The notes beneath the pieces were generated by a model. That model was not told the DNA's origin and ran no database searches. It saw nothing but the letters and a program-made list of their open reading frames with translations. A stretch of DNA of 64,000 bases, taken from assembly GCF_009759665.1 (NCBI RefSeq), contig NZ_WQNE01000007.1, forward strand, positions 124,001-188,000. Direction: 5' to 3'. Positions 27,689 through 38,247 of the stretch are shown in pieces. The DNA comes from Bradyrhizobium cajani (GTDB taxonomy: Bacteria > Pseudomonadota > Alphaproteobacteria > Rhizobiales > Xanthobacteraceae). Position numbers and translations under genes: made by a program. Positions within the stretch are counted from its first letter, which is position 1. Each line of letters begins with the position of its first letter.

Positions 27689-28264
27689 ATGGATCCGAAC
27701 CGAATCGACAATGCCCGTTCACCAGAATCACCAACGGCCCACGTCTGGACACAAGAAGATCATGATTTGTTCAGTCAGATCATGAATGAAGCGGGACCAT
27801 CATCATCTGCCGCACCAGAGGAAGCGGTAGATGTCTCATTCGCCGCTCCCCCGAGATTCTCACACGGTTCGCAAATCGCCCCTGAGTTCATGGTCGAGAG
27901 GCTGTTCCACCAAGGTCTCTTGCCGGACTCGGACCAGCCGACGATGACCTATGAAATCCGAGGTCACCGCTACACGGCCGGTTTGGATGGGTCCAATCGC
28001 GTTCTTCTTTTTCATAACCCTGCGGAGGACCAAGTGGTTGCGGCCGGCCGGGCGGGGCTACCGGAATTCGGAGCTTTCTGGACGGAGCGCCGGCGCTTCG
28101 GAACGCCGCTACCACAGCAATGGGCCACACCTGCCCTGATGGACAAGCTGCGCGAAGAAGGTTTCATGCCGACCGAAAGTAACCCGACAACAATCCAGCT
28201 TAACGGACGGGCCTACAAAGCCGAATTAGCCGAAGGAGGGTTCGTTAAGCTTACGCGGGTATGA
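27689..28264 (+). CDS. Type III effector candidate, intact member of the SFAVP...HGTQ repeat family
   Basis: 191 residues from ATG 27689 (ribosome site GAAAGGAGAG). The first 45 residues are polar, without signal peptide, and fit a type III secretion signal. Residues about 48-112 form one repeat unit: VDVSFAAPPRFSHGSQ, then GLLPDSDQPTMTYEIRGHRY, TAGLDGSNRVLLFHNP. Residues about 124-190 form a terminal degenerate unit (FGAFWTERRRFGTPLP, LREEGFMPTESNPTTIQLNG, RAYKAELAEGGFVKL). The same unit types occur at 7.3-8.1 kb and 40.3-40.6 kb, but only this copy is unbroken. A tts box upstream and the family association make TtsI-dependent secretion likely. The biochemical role is unknown. It lies between two direct repeats. 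Confidence 0.78.
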   Translation: MDPNRIDNARSPESPTAHVWTQEDHDLFSQIMNEAGPSSSAAPEEAVDVSFAAPPRFSHGSQIAPEFMVERLFHQGLLPDSDQPTMTYEIRGHRYTAGLDGSNRVLLFHNPAEDQVVAAGRAGLPEFGAFWTERRRFGTPLPQQWATPALMDKLREEGFMPTESNPTTIQLNGRAYKAELAEGGFVKLTRV

Positions 28265-28481
28265 GACGCAACCCGACGGTGAAGCGATCGCGCCGGACTG
28301 GAGCCCCGCGGTCACTTCGGTTGTCCTTACCCGGATAGACAATTCACCGCTCAGCAAGTGGATTGCTCGCGCCGCCAGTGGGTTCGCATCATCGGACCCA
28401 CCGGCAGCCCACGAGATTCACGGCCATTCTGGCCATTTCGTCTGGGTGGTGCCTACGTGTCATTCGGGCTGCAATATAACC

Positions 28482-28641
28482 CGTATTGCCTAACCTGAGG
28501 ATGTTACTTTCCCTTGAGTGATGTAGCTACTGCCGTCGACCAGTCCGAGGTTGCACCGTGGCACGCAGGAGCGGAGGACTGGGCCCATTACACGCGGCCA
28601 GCGCCGTACCTCTAGCCGTGCGCGGCTTTGCGTCTGAGCGA
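28482..28641 (+). repeat. Direct repeat, copy B
   Basis: Second copy of the repeat at 26974-27173, same orientation, about 1.3 kb away. Together they bracket the tts box and effector gene. Confidence 0.65.
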
Positions 28642-29102
28642 TCCCAACAAGCGCTGCACGATGGTGTGCTTGCGGCGGGCCGAGCTGTCCGGTGTTGCTC
28701 AGCGAGGCGGAGACTTGCCAGCGCTCAGGAAGGGCTACTCGGCCGCCGACCAGCGCTCGATGTCGGCTGGGTTCGCGCAAATTGGGCGGCGAAACCGGTA
28801 GCCGTGCAAGGTATACGCGGGAGCGGCGTAGGCGGTGCCGGTGCGAGCCTAACATAGCCTTGTGCGCGCGGAGGTATTCTCAGGGAGGTGGAAGCAAAGG
28901 TTACATATCTGCAATGATCGTCGCAAGTGGCTCAGTCGCTTTGCGTAGCAGTGAGATTGGGCGAGCTTATTGGATCGCGATCCTGTCAATTGGCGCTACC
29001 AGATCTGGGCGTTTTGCAAGCACTGCCTCCTCCGTAGGATCACAGCAAAGCCGCATGTACATAGGCGTGCGCAAACAGCTTCGAACCGCGGAAGAAGGCG
29101 CC
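28642..29102. other. Intergenic region, nothing recognised
   Basis: No supported gene; frames here are GC-rich shadows. Confidence 0.35.
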
Positions 29103-29411
29103 ATGACGAACATCAATCTCACCTCCCCATCTATTGCAGCTGCACGCGGCGGACAGCGAGCCATCACCGAACAAAAAGTGTTCAAATGGAGAGTGCTGGC
29201 CCCGAGACCTCGAGGTTTCCAGATAATACTAGGCATGAAGCCGATGGCGCGGATGGCTGTAGCAAGAAGGCGCGCGCTCGCCATGTACGATCTCGACCGG
29301 TGCTGCGCAATCTGGTGGCTCTATCGTCTCCATTTCGGGTTCACCGGCGACGTGATGTTGGGGCTCGCCGCGGTCACGGTTGCTCAGAAGAGATCCCGCT
29401 GCGGAATATAG
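29103..29411 (+). CDS. Small hypothetical protein
   Basis: 102 codons from ATG 29103 (MTNINLTSPS), which follows a weak ribosome site (GAAGAAGG). The product is basic in the middle (ARMAVARRRALAMYDLDR) with a moderately hydrophobic C terminus (LHFGFTGDVMLGLAAVTVA). A longer frame reaches back to 28692, but that part looks non-coding. No family was recognised and expression is doubtful. Confidence 0.3.
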   Translation: MTNINLTSPSIAAARGGQRAITEQKVFKWRVLAPRPRGFQIILGMKPMARMAVARRRALAMYDLDRCCAIWWLYRLHFGFTGDVMLGLAAVTVAQKRSRCGI

Positions 29412-30005
29412 CAATCGTGGCGTCTAGCGCCTTCCATACAGGCTCGGCCCACCGAACCTACCGCAGGTTACGCGTTTGGCTGGCGGACAAACGCGTTGCT
29501 GAACGCCAATCGCCTCGAGTCTCTCCCGGCCAACAGGCCGCAAATGACGTCGAGTACCGGCGGCCTGCGTGGGCGCCGATGGTGCCAGCCAACGCGATCA
29601 GCAGGCCGCGAAGATCGGACTTGTGCTCGCACTTCACACCTAAAGTCGAAACTTTCGGCGGACGATGCTGCCCGCAGCGCCGAGTTGTGAGTGGCCGAGC
29701 GGTGGCGCAAGCGATCATCGAGGATTTACCTACTGCGGCGATGAGCAAGGCGGCCGCTGCGCAACATGCCGCCCTTAGTAAGAACCGATTGTCAGGTTTG
29801 AGACGGACGTCCAAAAGTCGACACTTACATGGTTGGAACGACTGGAGAACCTCCAATTTTCAAGCGGCACGCTGCTTGCTCCACCGAAAGCCAGCGGACG
29901 CAATTCCCGCATGCCCGCGCTTTGAAGCCGAGTATGCATCCTCCGATGCTTCCACTCACCTAGCAAGACGCTCAAGTCCGGCTGGCCAACTTTAGGACTA
30001 CTCCC
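29412..30005. other. Intergenic region, nothing recognised
   Basis: No supported gene; overlapping frames on both strands have shadow composition. Confidence 0.35.
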
Positions 30006-32129
30006 ATGAAGAATTCGCTTTTTCTCGCAGCGTCGCTATCCATGAGCTGTTTGATGGCCGCGGGACTGTCCCAGACGCTAGGGCCTGCGACCGGAGCCGA
30101 GGATCCTTTTCTTTGGCTTGAGGAGATCGAAGGGTCGCGCGCATTGGCTTGGGCTCACACCCAGAACGACAAGACATTCAGTGCGCTCCAATCCGATCCA
30201 CGTTACCAGCGCTTCTACGGCGATGCGCTCTACATTCTTCAGGCCAAGGACCGGATTCCGTACGTCTCATTGGGACGGCGCGGTCTCGATAATTTCTGGC
30301 AGGACGAGAACCAGGTGCGCGGAGTCTTGCGGCGTACGACGCTTGAAAGCTATCGCACCCAGAGCCCTCAATGGGAGACCATCCTCGACGTGGATGCTCT
30401 CGCTGACGCGGACAAGAAGAACTGGGTTCTTAAAGGGGTGAGCTGCCTCCCGCCCGAAGAGCGCCTATGCTTGCTCAACCTGTCCGAGGGCGGAAAGGAC
30501 GCTGTGTTCGTCCGGGAGTTCGACGCAGTCGCCAAAACCTTCGTCACGAACGGCTTCGCACTTCCCGAGGGAAAACAGGAGGTCACTTGGGTAGACAGCG
30601 ACACGGTCCTCATTGCACGAGATTGGGGCGAAGGGACCATCACGCAAGCCGGTTACCCTTTCGTTGTGAAGGAGCTCAAGCGCGCTCAGTCGCTCGTGGA
30701 ATCGCACGAGGTCTTCCGGGGCGAGCCGACCGATGTCGGGGCCACACCATTCGTGCTGCGCGATAGTGAGGGCACGGTCCATGCGACCGGCGCCGTCCGC
30801 AGCATCAGTGCGTTCGAGCACGAGTATGTTCTCTTTGGGTTCAAGCCGACTAAGCTCAATCTGCCAAAGAAGGCGACCATCGGGGGTATCGCGAGTGGTC
30901 GCCTGCTGGTGACGCTAAACGAAGACTGGACGCCACCGTCCGGCGACACCTCCTTCTCAGCCGGCTCGATCATCTCGTATGACCTGGCCGAATGGAAGCA
31001 GGATCCGCTGCGCGCCAGACCCACGCTCGTTTTCAAGCCTGGGCCTCGACAAGCACTGAGCGGATTCACCGCCACAAGAAACTTGTTAATCCTAACGATT
31101 CTCGACAATGTTCAGAGTAGGGCGTTCGTCTACAAGTACCATCAGGGCGCCTGGCAGGCCACGCCGATCCCGCTTCCAGAGAATGCGAGTGTCGGTCTGG
31201 CTGCGGCATCGCATGAAACGGACGAGGCGATGTTCACCGTCTCCAGCTTTCTTAGCCCGACGATGCTCTGGTACTTCGACGCTGCAACCGAACGCCTTGA
31301 GACGCTGAAGGCGACACCTCCTAGGTTCGACGCCTCGAGACTTGTCGTCGAACAGTTTGAGGCAATCTCGCGCGATGGCACCCGCATTCCTTACTTTCTG
31401 CTACGCCCCAAGAGCGCAAGGTTTGACGGATCAACTCCAACGCTTCTCTATGGCTACGGTGGGTTTCAGACTCCGCTCATCCCCTCTTACCTGGGCCTCA
31501 CTGGACGACTCTGGCTCGAGCAGGGCAACGCGTATGTTGTTGCGAACCTGCGTGGCGGGGGTGAGTTCGGGCCCCAATGGCACCAGACTGCCCAAGGAGC
31601 AACCAAGCAGCGCACATGGGATGATTTTATCGCCGTCGCGGAGGACTTGATCCGGCGCAAAATCACTTCTCCCCGCCGGCTGGGCGTAGTCGGCGGTAGC
31701 CAAGGAGGCCTCCTGGTAGGGACAGCAATCACCCAACGACCCGAGCTCTTCAACGCGGCCATCTTACAGGTTCCGCTGTTCGACATGGTTCGGTTCACCG
31801 AGCTGGGCGCCGGAGCCTCCTGGATCGGCGAATATGGCGATCCCACCATTCCCGAACAGCGCAAATGGCTCGAGGCCTACTCGCCCTATCAGAGGTTGGT
31901 GCCAGGCACGACCTACCCGTCCCCCTTTATTCTCACGTCCACCAAGGACGACCGCGTGCATCCAGCGCATGGCCGCAAGGCAGCGGCGAGGCTCGCTGCG
32001 TTGGGCCAACCGTACCTCTACTATGAGAATATCGACGGGAGCCATAGCGCCGCCGCCAACCTCATTGAACAGGCACGCCGAATCTCTTTGGAATATACTT
32101 ATGCATCCCAGCGGCTCGTCGATGAGTGA
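30006..32129 (+). CDS. Secreted prolyl oligopeptidase-family serine peptidase (S9)
   Basis: 707 residues. A signal peptide (MKNSLFLAASLSMSCLMAAG) predicts export. After EDPFLWLEEIEGSRALAW comes the beta-propeller (about 70-430), then the alpha/beta-hydrolase domain (about 435-700). The catalytic Ser lies in GGSQGGLLVG (usual GGSNGG). The Asp follows in TSTKDDRVHPAHGRK and the His in NIDGSHSAAAN. Other family blocks: LLYGYGGFQTPL and NLRGGGEFGPQWHQ. Members cut short peptides, usually after Pro. A periplasmic or secreted copy in symbiotic DNA could act on host or own peptides, but no target can be inferred. It appears to be a single-gene unit. Confidence 0.92.
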   Translation: MKNSLFLAASLSMSCLMAAGLSQTLGPATGAEDPFLWLEEIEGSRALAWAHTQNDKTFSALQSDPRYQRFYGDALYILQAKDRIPYVSLGRRGLDNFWQDENQVRGVLRRTTLESYRTQSPQWETILDVDALADADKKNWVLKGVSCLPPEERLCLLNLSEGGKDAVFVREFDAVAKTFVTNGFALPEGKQEVTWVDSDTVLIARDWGEGTITQAGYPFVVKELKRAQSLVESHEVFRGEPTDVGATPFVLRDSEGTVHATGAVRSISAFEHEYVLFGFKPTKLNLPKKATIGGIASGRLLVTLNEDWTPPSGDTSFSAGSIISYDLAEWKQDPLRARPTLVFKPGPRQALSGFTATRNLLILTILDNVQSRAFVYKYHQGAWQATPIPLPENASVGLAAASHETDEAMFTVSSFLSPTMLWYFDAATERLETLKATPPRFDASRLVVEQFEAISRDGTRIPYFLLRPKSARFDGSTPTLLYGYGGFQTPLIPSYLGLTGRLWLEQGNAYVVANLRGGGEFGPQWHQTAQGATKQRTWDDFIAVAEDLIRRKITSPRRLGVVGGSQGGLLVGTAITQRPELFNAAILQVPLFDMVRFTELGAGASWIGEYGDPTIPEQRKWLEAYSPYQRLVPGTTYPSPFILTSTKDDRVHPAHGRKAAARLAALGQPYLYYENIDGSHSAAANLIEQARRISLEYTYASQRLVDE

Positions 32130-32932
32130 TGTCGAGGACTGCGATCTACTTCAATGATGACGCTTGGCGGACGACGTTATCGGCGGCGGCGCCAGCAAGC
32201 CCGTCTTTGCTCATTCTCAGCAGACTTAGTATCTCCCTGGAGGTGAATCCGAGCGATCAGCCACCCCTTAGTCTCGCCTATCAGTCCGGGTAGGTGACTC
32301 AAGGCCGATTTCTCGTTACGTTAATACCCACGAGGCATTTCGTGTGACCAGCCCTCGCGGCATACCGGCGCGCCAGCCTCTCGATCCCGTGGCTAACTTC
32401 ATTGGCGGTGCGGACGCGGATAGCGATAGCGCCGTTCTCGTCAAGTCCCCTCGATAGGCACCAAGTCGCTGATTTCCGTCTAGTGCTGACCGGCGTTATG
32501 TCGCTCAGTCGTGCGATGCTGTATTTCTCTCGTATCAGCGAGCCAAAAGTGTGCAATCCTCATCTTGCTCGCTTTTTCGTCAATCCGCAGGATTCCCCGG
32601 TTGAAGGCTCACTGCAATTCCACGAATGCATTCCGGCAATCGACCGATACGCGGAGTGCGAAGAACATGGCAGTACAATATGCACGGCGGAGGTATGGGC
32701 GGCTCAAAGCACCGAATTCGCAATTTTGACGCCACAGCGAGACCTGCCCGCTAACTGTGGAGTATCTACGATGGTACGGTCCGCAACCGACAATGTGTCA
32801 CCGATCAGCAGCCTGAACCGTCCGGCTGATCCTGCAGTCGTGACGATGTTTGAGTGATTGCAGGAATTTCCATGGCAGATTGAGCGGGTATTGATAGCCC
32901 ACACGTACTATTGACCGACTGCGCAAAGGCCT
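32130..32932. other. Intergenic region, nothing recognised
   Basis: About 0.8 kb. The frame 32402-32857 has no recognisable domain and an ordinary shadow composition. Confidence 0.35.
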
Positions 32933-32950
32933 GTCAGCTTGCGGTAAGCT
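32933..32950 (+). promoter_or_regulatory. Weak tts box candidate
   Basis: GTCAGCTTGCGGTAAGCT matches 15 of 18 positions of the tts core; the central TCG is degraded. A possible broken frame begins at ATG 32986. Confidence 0.4.
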
Positions 32951-32985
32951 ATCACAGATACAGAGTCCTTTGGGGTTAACGGGAT

Positions 32986-33330
32986 ATGGCAGGGACAGCG
33001 CTATTGCTCCAGATCGATCAGCGCCGAGTCATCTTTCCGCTAGTCTCAACGGCAGTGCGGATGTGGTACGGACTAGTTGGCCTGGTTTCAGCCCCCGGGT
33101 CCGGTTAGCACCGAGCCGCGCCCGCACTGTTTTACATCTCGCTCCGACCGATCGTGGTGGCCATCTCCACAAGCTTCGCAGGTACTCTGGCGAAGGTCGG
33201 TACACCACCTGAAAAGGTGAGGGCCACGTATTCCATTTCTGCCGCGACGTGCGCAATAAATGGCATTGGACCCTACATGCCAGGAGAGCCACCTGAATCG
33301 CGAGTTTGGCCGCAAGCGCTTCGGCGATGA
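32986..33330 (+). pseudogene. Possible interrupted gene behind weak tts box
   Basis: ATG 32986 opens MAGTALLLQIDQRRVIFPLV and stops at TAG 33106-33108 after 40 codons. The same frame then runs to 33330 with protein-like hydrophobic content (FYISLRPIVVAISTSFAGTL). If real, it is a 114-codon gene with one internal amber stop, under a degraded tts box, so probably dead. No family was recognised; this could also be chance. Confidence 0.25.
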
Positions 33331-33724
33331 AGGCTATGCCATGGAAGAGTTGGTCGCATTATCTTGACGGTCTGCACCGACTCTCAGTGTCTTGCCACGT
33401 CGATGCAATAGGACTGACGGAGGCGATAGGTCGTGTCTCCACTTGGGGTGTAGCTCGGTAGAGCAAAGCCGTCCGCACGCGCGCCATCCATAGCACCGTA
33501 GCGGGCGGCGGACTTCCTGTATCGGTTTCACTAAAAATTCCGCCGCGACCTGAGCCGCGGCGCCTTGTTCTCCCTGAGAACCGGCATCGCGAGTAAGGTC
33601 GACTTTAAATATCGGAGTAGTTGTGCGCCTTATCCACGGGCCAGGGTTGTGGGCTCTACCTGGCCGGTAGAGGTGAATCACCGAAGCATGGGTTGCAGCC
33701 ACGCATCGAGCGGGGAGGGGCAGC
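33331..33724. other. Intergenic region, nothing recognised
   Basis: No supported gene; leader to the decayed hipBA locus. Confidence 0.35.
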
Positions 33725-34020
33725 ATGGCTCGCAACGTCATCATCTTCTCAGACCCGCCCCGACGTGGCGCCGTCATTCGCGATAGACGCAAACGCCTCA
33801 AGTTAGACCAGTCGACACTGGCCAAGCCGGATTGCGTTAGCCGTCAATGGGTGATCGACGTCGAGCACGGTCATCCCGCGCAGAGGTGGCCCTTCTTCTT
33901 CGTGCTCTCGACGTTCTCGGCATCCCGGTGGACGCCAACAGTGGAGCGCCTACCAGCCGCGGGTCTACCTCCGCAGTTGATATCAACGCCATCGTCACCA
34001 AGGCCAAGAAAAGGCAAGAC
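33725..34020 (+). pseudogene. HipB-like antitoxin, frameshifted
   Basis: The N terminus (ATG 33725) encodes a Cro/C1-type HTH (AVIRDRRKRLKLDQSTLAK, VSRQWVIDVEHGHP). At about 33872-33880 one C seems missing from CATCCCGCGC. The expected continuation (RAEVALLLRALDVLGIPVDA) lies in the next frame, which runs straight into hipA without a stop. The unbroken frame gives a 99-residue product with a false C terminus. HTH residues such as Gln and Ala at usual positions are altered (TLAKPDCVSRQW). Probably inactive. Confidence 0.7.
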
Positions 34021-35157
34021 ATGATGGCCGAGCTCATTGCACTCTTGGATGGCACCGAAGTCGGTCGCGTCCGCAGTGACGCGCGCGGCCGGCTGACCTT
34101 CGTCTATGAGAATGCATGGCGCAACGCGGAGGGGGCCTGTCCCCTGTCGCTTTCCATGCCGCTTGCCGCCGAGGAGCACGGTCCAGCCACTGTTCAGGCC
34201 TTCTTGTGGAGCTGCATCCTGACAACGAGCAGGTGCTCAAGCGCTGGGCCAAGAAATTTCAGGTATCGGCGCAACGTGTTTGCCCTCATCTCTAACGTCG
34301 GCGAGAATTGCGCCGGGGCCATCCAATTCGTCACGCCTGACCGATTGCAGGCTCTGAAAACAGGCAAAGACGACAAGATCGAATGGCTGGATAAGCCGGA
34401 AATTGCAAACCGGCTTCGAGTCTTGCGAGAGGATCACGCTGCCTGGCGTCTGCCCCGCGACACGGGTCAATTCTGTCTTGCAGGCGGCCAGCCGAAAACC
34501 GCGCTTGTCCTCAAAGACAACAAATGGGGCATTCCGTCCGGGCGTATACCGACCACCCACATTTTGAAACCACTGACGGGCGATTTCGATGGTCACGCCG
34601 ACAATGAGCATAACTGCCTGCAGCTCGCACGCGAACTCGGGCTGCCAGCCGCTGAAACCAAGGTGATGCGCTTCGAACAGGAAATCGCGATCGTGGTTGA
34701 ACGTTACGATCGGCAGGTCAGCGGGAACGACATCATCCGCGTTCATCAGGAAGATATCTGTCAGGCCATGGGCATCCCGCCGACCAAGAAATACCAAAAC
34801 GTGGGCGGACCAACGCCTGCCGATGTGGTCGAGCTCTTGCGTACCTACTCGACAGACCGCGAGGCCGACCTTGAGACGTTCGTCAGCGCTTTGGTCTTCA
34901 ACTGGCTCATTGGAGGCTCTGATGCTCACGCCAAGCACTATTCATTGCTTCGGGCCAGCGGTCCTCTCGTGCGTCTCGCCCCCCTTTACGACATCGCCAG
35001 CATTCTTCCTTATGACCACGTCGATCAGCGCAAGATCAAACTCGCCATGAAAGTCGGGGGTGAATACAAGCTCGATCAAATTGGCTTGCGTCAGTGGGAA
35101 AAATTTGCGCGCGAGACGAATCTTCAGTGGTTCAGGGGGGGCGGATTATGTTTGTAA
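34021..35157 (+). pseudogene. HipA-family kinase, degraded
   Basis: Starts at ATG 34021 (MMAELIALLDGTEVGRVR). Two compensating small deletions near 34208 and 34270 put about 20 codons out of frame; the correct reading (LHPDNEQVLKRWAKKF) is in another frame. The kinase core is readable: GQFCLAGGQPKTAL, HILKPLTGDFDGHADNEHN, and the catalytic loop as GGSDAHAKHYSLL, where the metal-binding Asn of DAHAKN is His, then APLYDIASILPY. The C terminus is cut short in a G run near 35140 (GGGLCL), losing the last helices. With hipB also broken, this toxin-antitoxin locus is very likely dead. Confidence 0.8.
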
Positions 35158-36178
35158 GTATCACCAGAGACCAAAGATCTTGCTGTAATGCGCTCGATGA
35201 GTTCGGCATATCGAGCCTGTCAAATCCGATCGCGTCGCCCATCGGACAGCCCATACCGTGTTGATCGCCAGCTGAGTGCATGCAAACCGTAACTCGGACG
35301 AGCATGAGGCGGCGCAGCAACGGCTTAGTCAGCGTAGCGATGAGCACATCCGCATCAACAAGATGAGGCAGCTTCTTCCTCCATCATCGCGGCGCTCTGC
35401 TCCGGGTTGCCTTGCGATCGCCTGGGTTGAGGATTACAGCTTGACTTCACTAGGATTGGGCGAGGGCAGACTAGTTCGCGGGAGTTCTGCTTGATCGCTA
35501 TGAAGTTGCTGGGCACCTACACTGCCTCGCCCGCCGGCACTGTGGGATCTCCAAATGTTGAACGCCGCTACAACTGCGCTATCACGGTTGGTCCTCGGTG
35601 AGATCTGCGTGAGCCTCTCCCGGCACGAGACGGGCGATCGCGTTGATGTCACGTCGAAAATTCTGGAGGTGCCAGCATAGGTGAGACGAGGCCCGATCGA
35701 CTGAAACAAATCGGTCGCGAAGCGCTTTACAATGCCTCGATAGCGGCACCCCTTCAGTATCACGCAGGCCTCCCAGAACGTCCATGATGTTGGCCGCGCA
35801 CGGTGTTCGTCACGCGGAGCTAAACGAATGTAACGGTCGTACATTTTGCCTGCTAGCGGGTCCGCAGAAACATGCCGAAGCGCGCCTATAAGAGGCTTGC
35901 TGCCGGGGGGAAAGTAGCAGGAAAGCTGCGCCAAGGTTTGACGACGTTCGAGGACCCCCCTGACCGCGGGGCCGTACCGTTCGGCCGTCTTATTGCTTGC
36001 GCCTTCGTGTACCCACGGTCCCGCTCAACTTTGGTCGCGCCGCAGGCACCAGTCACCCTGAATCCTCTTTCCGGCGCTAGCCTGCGGAGCGACCCCGGCA
36101 ATCTGCCATTGACTAAGATCAAAGGGTGCAATTCAGATCCTGTATCGTCTGGTGAACTTAATGGAGGCAAGAGGTCTC
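35158..36178. other. Intergenic region, nothing recognised
   Basis: About 1 kb. A minus-strand frame at 35434-35934 is long but has no recognised domain and no good start signal. Confidence 0.35.
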
Positions 36179-36445
36179 ATGCGCTACCTTCTCCTTATCG
36201 GAGTGCTCGCACTTTCCATCCTCGTCGGCTCAGGATCGCGTTCGACGGCTGGTTCGCGGGCTCATTCGTACGCGCCACCGGTACGCCAGGACGTCTATTG
36301 TCTGCAAGGACGCAGTTGGGGATATCCGGGCAATTGCCAGTTCTCGACCTACGACCAGTGCATGGCTACTGCATCAGGTACATACGCCTATTGCAGCATC
36401 AATCCGACCTATGCTTTCGGGCAGCAACGAAGACAATCGCGCTGA
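36179..36445 (+). CDS. DUF3551-family small secreted protein
   Basis: 88 residues from ATG 36179, chosen because GGAGG lies about 11 bp upstream. Signal peptide MRYLLLIGVLALSILVG, then a short Cys-containing domain: DVYCLQGRSWGYPGNCQFS, TYDQCMATASGT, YAYCSINP. The four Cys and the WGYPGxCxFxTxxQCxAxxSG pattern are those of DUF3551, a small family abundant in Bradyrhizobium. Function unknown; expected in the periplasm or secreted. Confidence 0.85.
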   Translation: MRYLLLIGVLALSILVGSGSRSTAGSRAHSYAPPVRQDVYCLQGRSWGYPGNCQFSTYDQCMATASGTYAYCSINPTYAFGQQRRQSR

Positions 36446-37104
36446 TGTGAAGCGGAATTGCTGGTAAGCCAAGCGGCGGATTTGAAACATTTGCCCGGGC
36501 AGGCTCCTGTTGCGTTCGTTCGCCTCACCTTTTCTGCGCTCGCCTTTTCTCCGATGCCGGCCAGGCCCGCGGATATCTAAAGCCCTGTGCTTCTCCGCCA
36601 CAGACAAATGAGGAGTATAACAGCCGTTCGAGGCAGTGCCTGAGCCGACATTCATCAAGACAGCCCTCCAAGAAGCCGAAAATTATCGGGCGATCTGTCC
36701 TAACATTAGTGGGCCGGCTGCGGCTCTCGATTTGGCCCGGCGGCCGCAGCAGATTGGCGACGGGTCGCCCTGTGCGGTGAGCCAGGGCGGCCCCACTGCT
36801 CTGATTGGCTGCCCGAGTATTGATGCACTCGGCCACTAAGGCCAATTCCGAGCAGAAATACGGCCCCGAAGCCTTTACAAGCGCCGCTATCCTGCTTGTT
36901 GCAATGCTACATCGCCAAACATCCTCCTAAGGGAAACCGGCCATTGGTTAGACCACGATATTTCCCTGTCGCGGCGGTGCTCTTTTGGGGCGCTCTCGGG
37001 TGCCTTTTCTACTCTCTTTGGAAGTTGCCGTTCTAATCGTCGCGCTGCCTGGTCTCACGCAATTTCATTCCGAATCGGCGCTCTCGCAATATTACCGGGT
37101 ATTT
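36446..37104. other. Intergenic region with a short gene fragment
   Basis: A short frame at 36636-36839 begins VPEPTFIKTALQEAENYRA. A similar MPEPTFIK opening occurs at 54903. Both look like 5' ends of one unidentified gene, decayed. Nothing else was seen. Confidence 0.3.
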
Positions 37105-37596
37105 TCAGTCTTGCGCCGGCCCGAAGTCGCTCGCCAGGAATTGCTCGTGGGTCCATTGCTTCAGCGCATCGTCGTTGAGTACCGAGTTGACCAAGGCGTT
37201 CCAATTCTCACCTGCCTCTCTCCATTTCGTTTTTCGGTCCGGAAGGTTACGCAGCAACCGAAATGCACTCGTTGCGAACTTGCTTGCCTCTTTCCCTTCA
37301 GCAGCCTCGCGGATCACGTCTTTGAACAATTGTTCGGGAAAGGTCCACCCGGCGGCTGTAAAGCGGTCGGCAAACATGTATTCGAACGAGGCGCGAAACA
37401 CGACCGCGGCTAGCGCATCCTCATATTCCGTGCCTGCGCTGCGCAGGTCGAACCATTGCAGCAGTCTTCGAACGGCTGCAGCAGGCGAAAACTGGCAGTC
37501 TCCCAGCGTAAGAGATACGAACATATACGCGATGTCTGATTGAAGTTCCTCGTCCAGGGACACGAACCAACGTTTGATTGCTTCAATAGGAGTCAT
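37105..37596 (-). CDS. Hypothetical protein
   Basis: About 163 residues from ATG 37596 (MTPIEAIKRWFVSLDEELQS); the longer frame to 37758 adds Arg/Pro-rich sequence unlike the rest. A soluble, mostly helical protein (FSPAAAVRRLLQWFDLR, EQLFKDVIREAAEGKEASKF, WREAGENWNALVNSVLNDDA) with no signal peptide. Codon use and composition look genuinely coding. No family was recognised and there are no close neighbours. Confidence 0.55.
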   Translation of the reverse strand: MTPIEAIKRWFVSLDEELQSDIAYMFVSLTLGDCQFSPAAAVRRLLQWFDLRSAGTEYEDALAAVVFRASFEYMFADRFTAAGWTFPEQLFKDVIREAAEGKEASKFATSAFRLLRNLPDRKTKWREAGENWNALVNSVLNDDALKQWTHEQFLASDFGPAQD

Positions 37597-38247
37597 GTGA
37601 CAATTGCTATGAAAACGCGAGAACACAGGATGCGCCTCCGCTCTGGCGCGCTTGATCACGTAGCGCACCGCTCTCAACCAGCCGACTGCCGGCAGGGGCA
37701 GTAGTCCAGGATTCCCTGCTTCTCTGCTGTAAGACATCGACGATGGTGCCCGCCGCAATTCGATGGCACGTCGTGGTTGGCTACAAAATAATGCGTTCTT
37801 AACAGAAGAGAAGTATCAAGCAACGGTGTAGGGTCCTACCTCGTGCAAAATGAACGCATCTCGGTCAGTTGTCCTCACATTAGACGGTGAAATCATTCTT
37901 TACTCAACCGAGAACGACGCGACGAGCTGTCGAGGATAGCCGATAGCGCTCTGGGCCGCGCTCGTAGAACACCGCGCCTCCAAATGCCGCAGAGTTATCG
38001 CTTATCATCGTCTGACGGAAGAAGATGCAGAAACCATTGCTAGAGTAGACGTAATCGCTGCGTTGGAGCTTCTGTCGGCGCATGGCTCCTTCAGCATGCG
38101 CACAGCCATAGCTTGGAGCACCGAATTTGATCACTGGGCACCGGCCCGAGCTGTGTTGCAGAGCTGCATGTTAAATCCAAGCTCCCAATCCAGGATTTGG
38201 GTGCTCGTTGGCGGCGAGTCGGTTCGTGGGCTCAAGTTGTTGACCGG
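37597..38247. other. Intergenic region, nothing recognised
   Basis: No supported gene on either strand. Confidence 0.35.
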
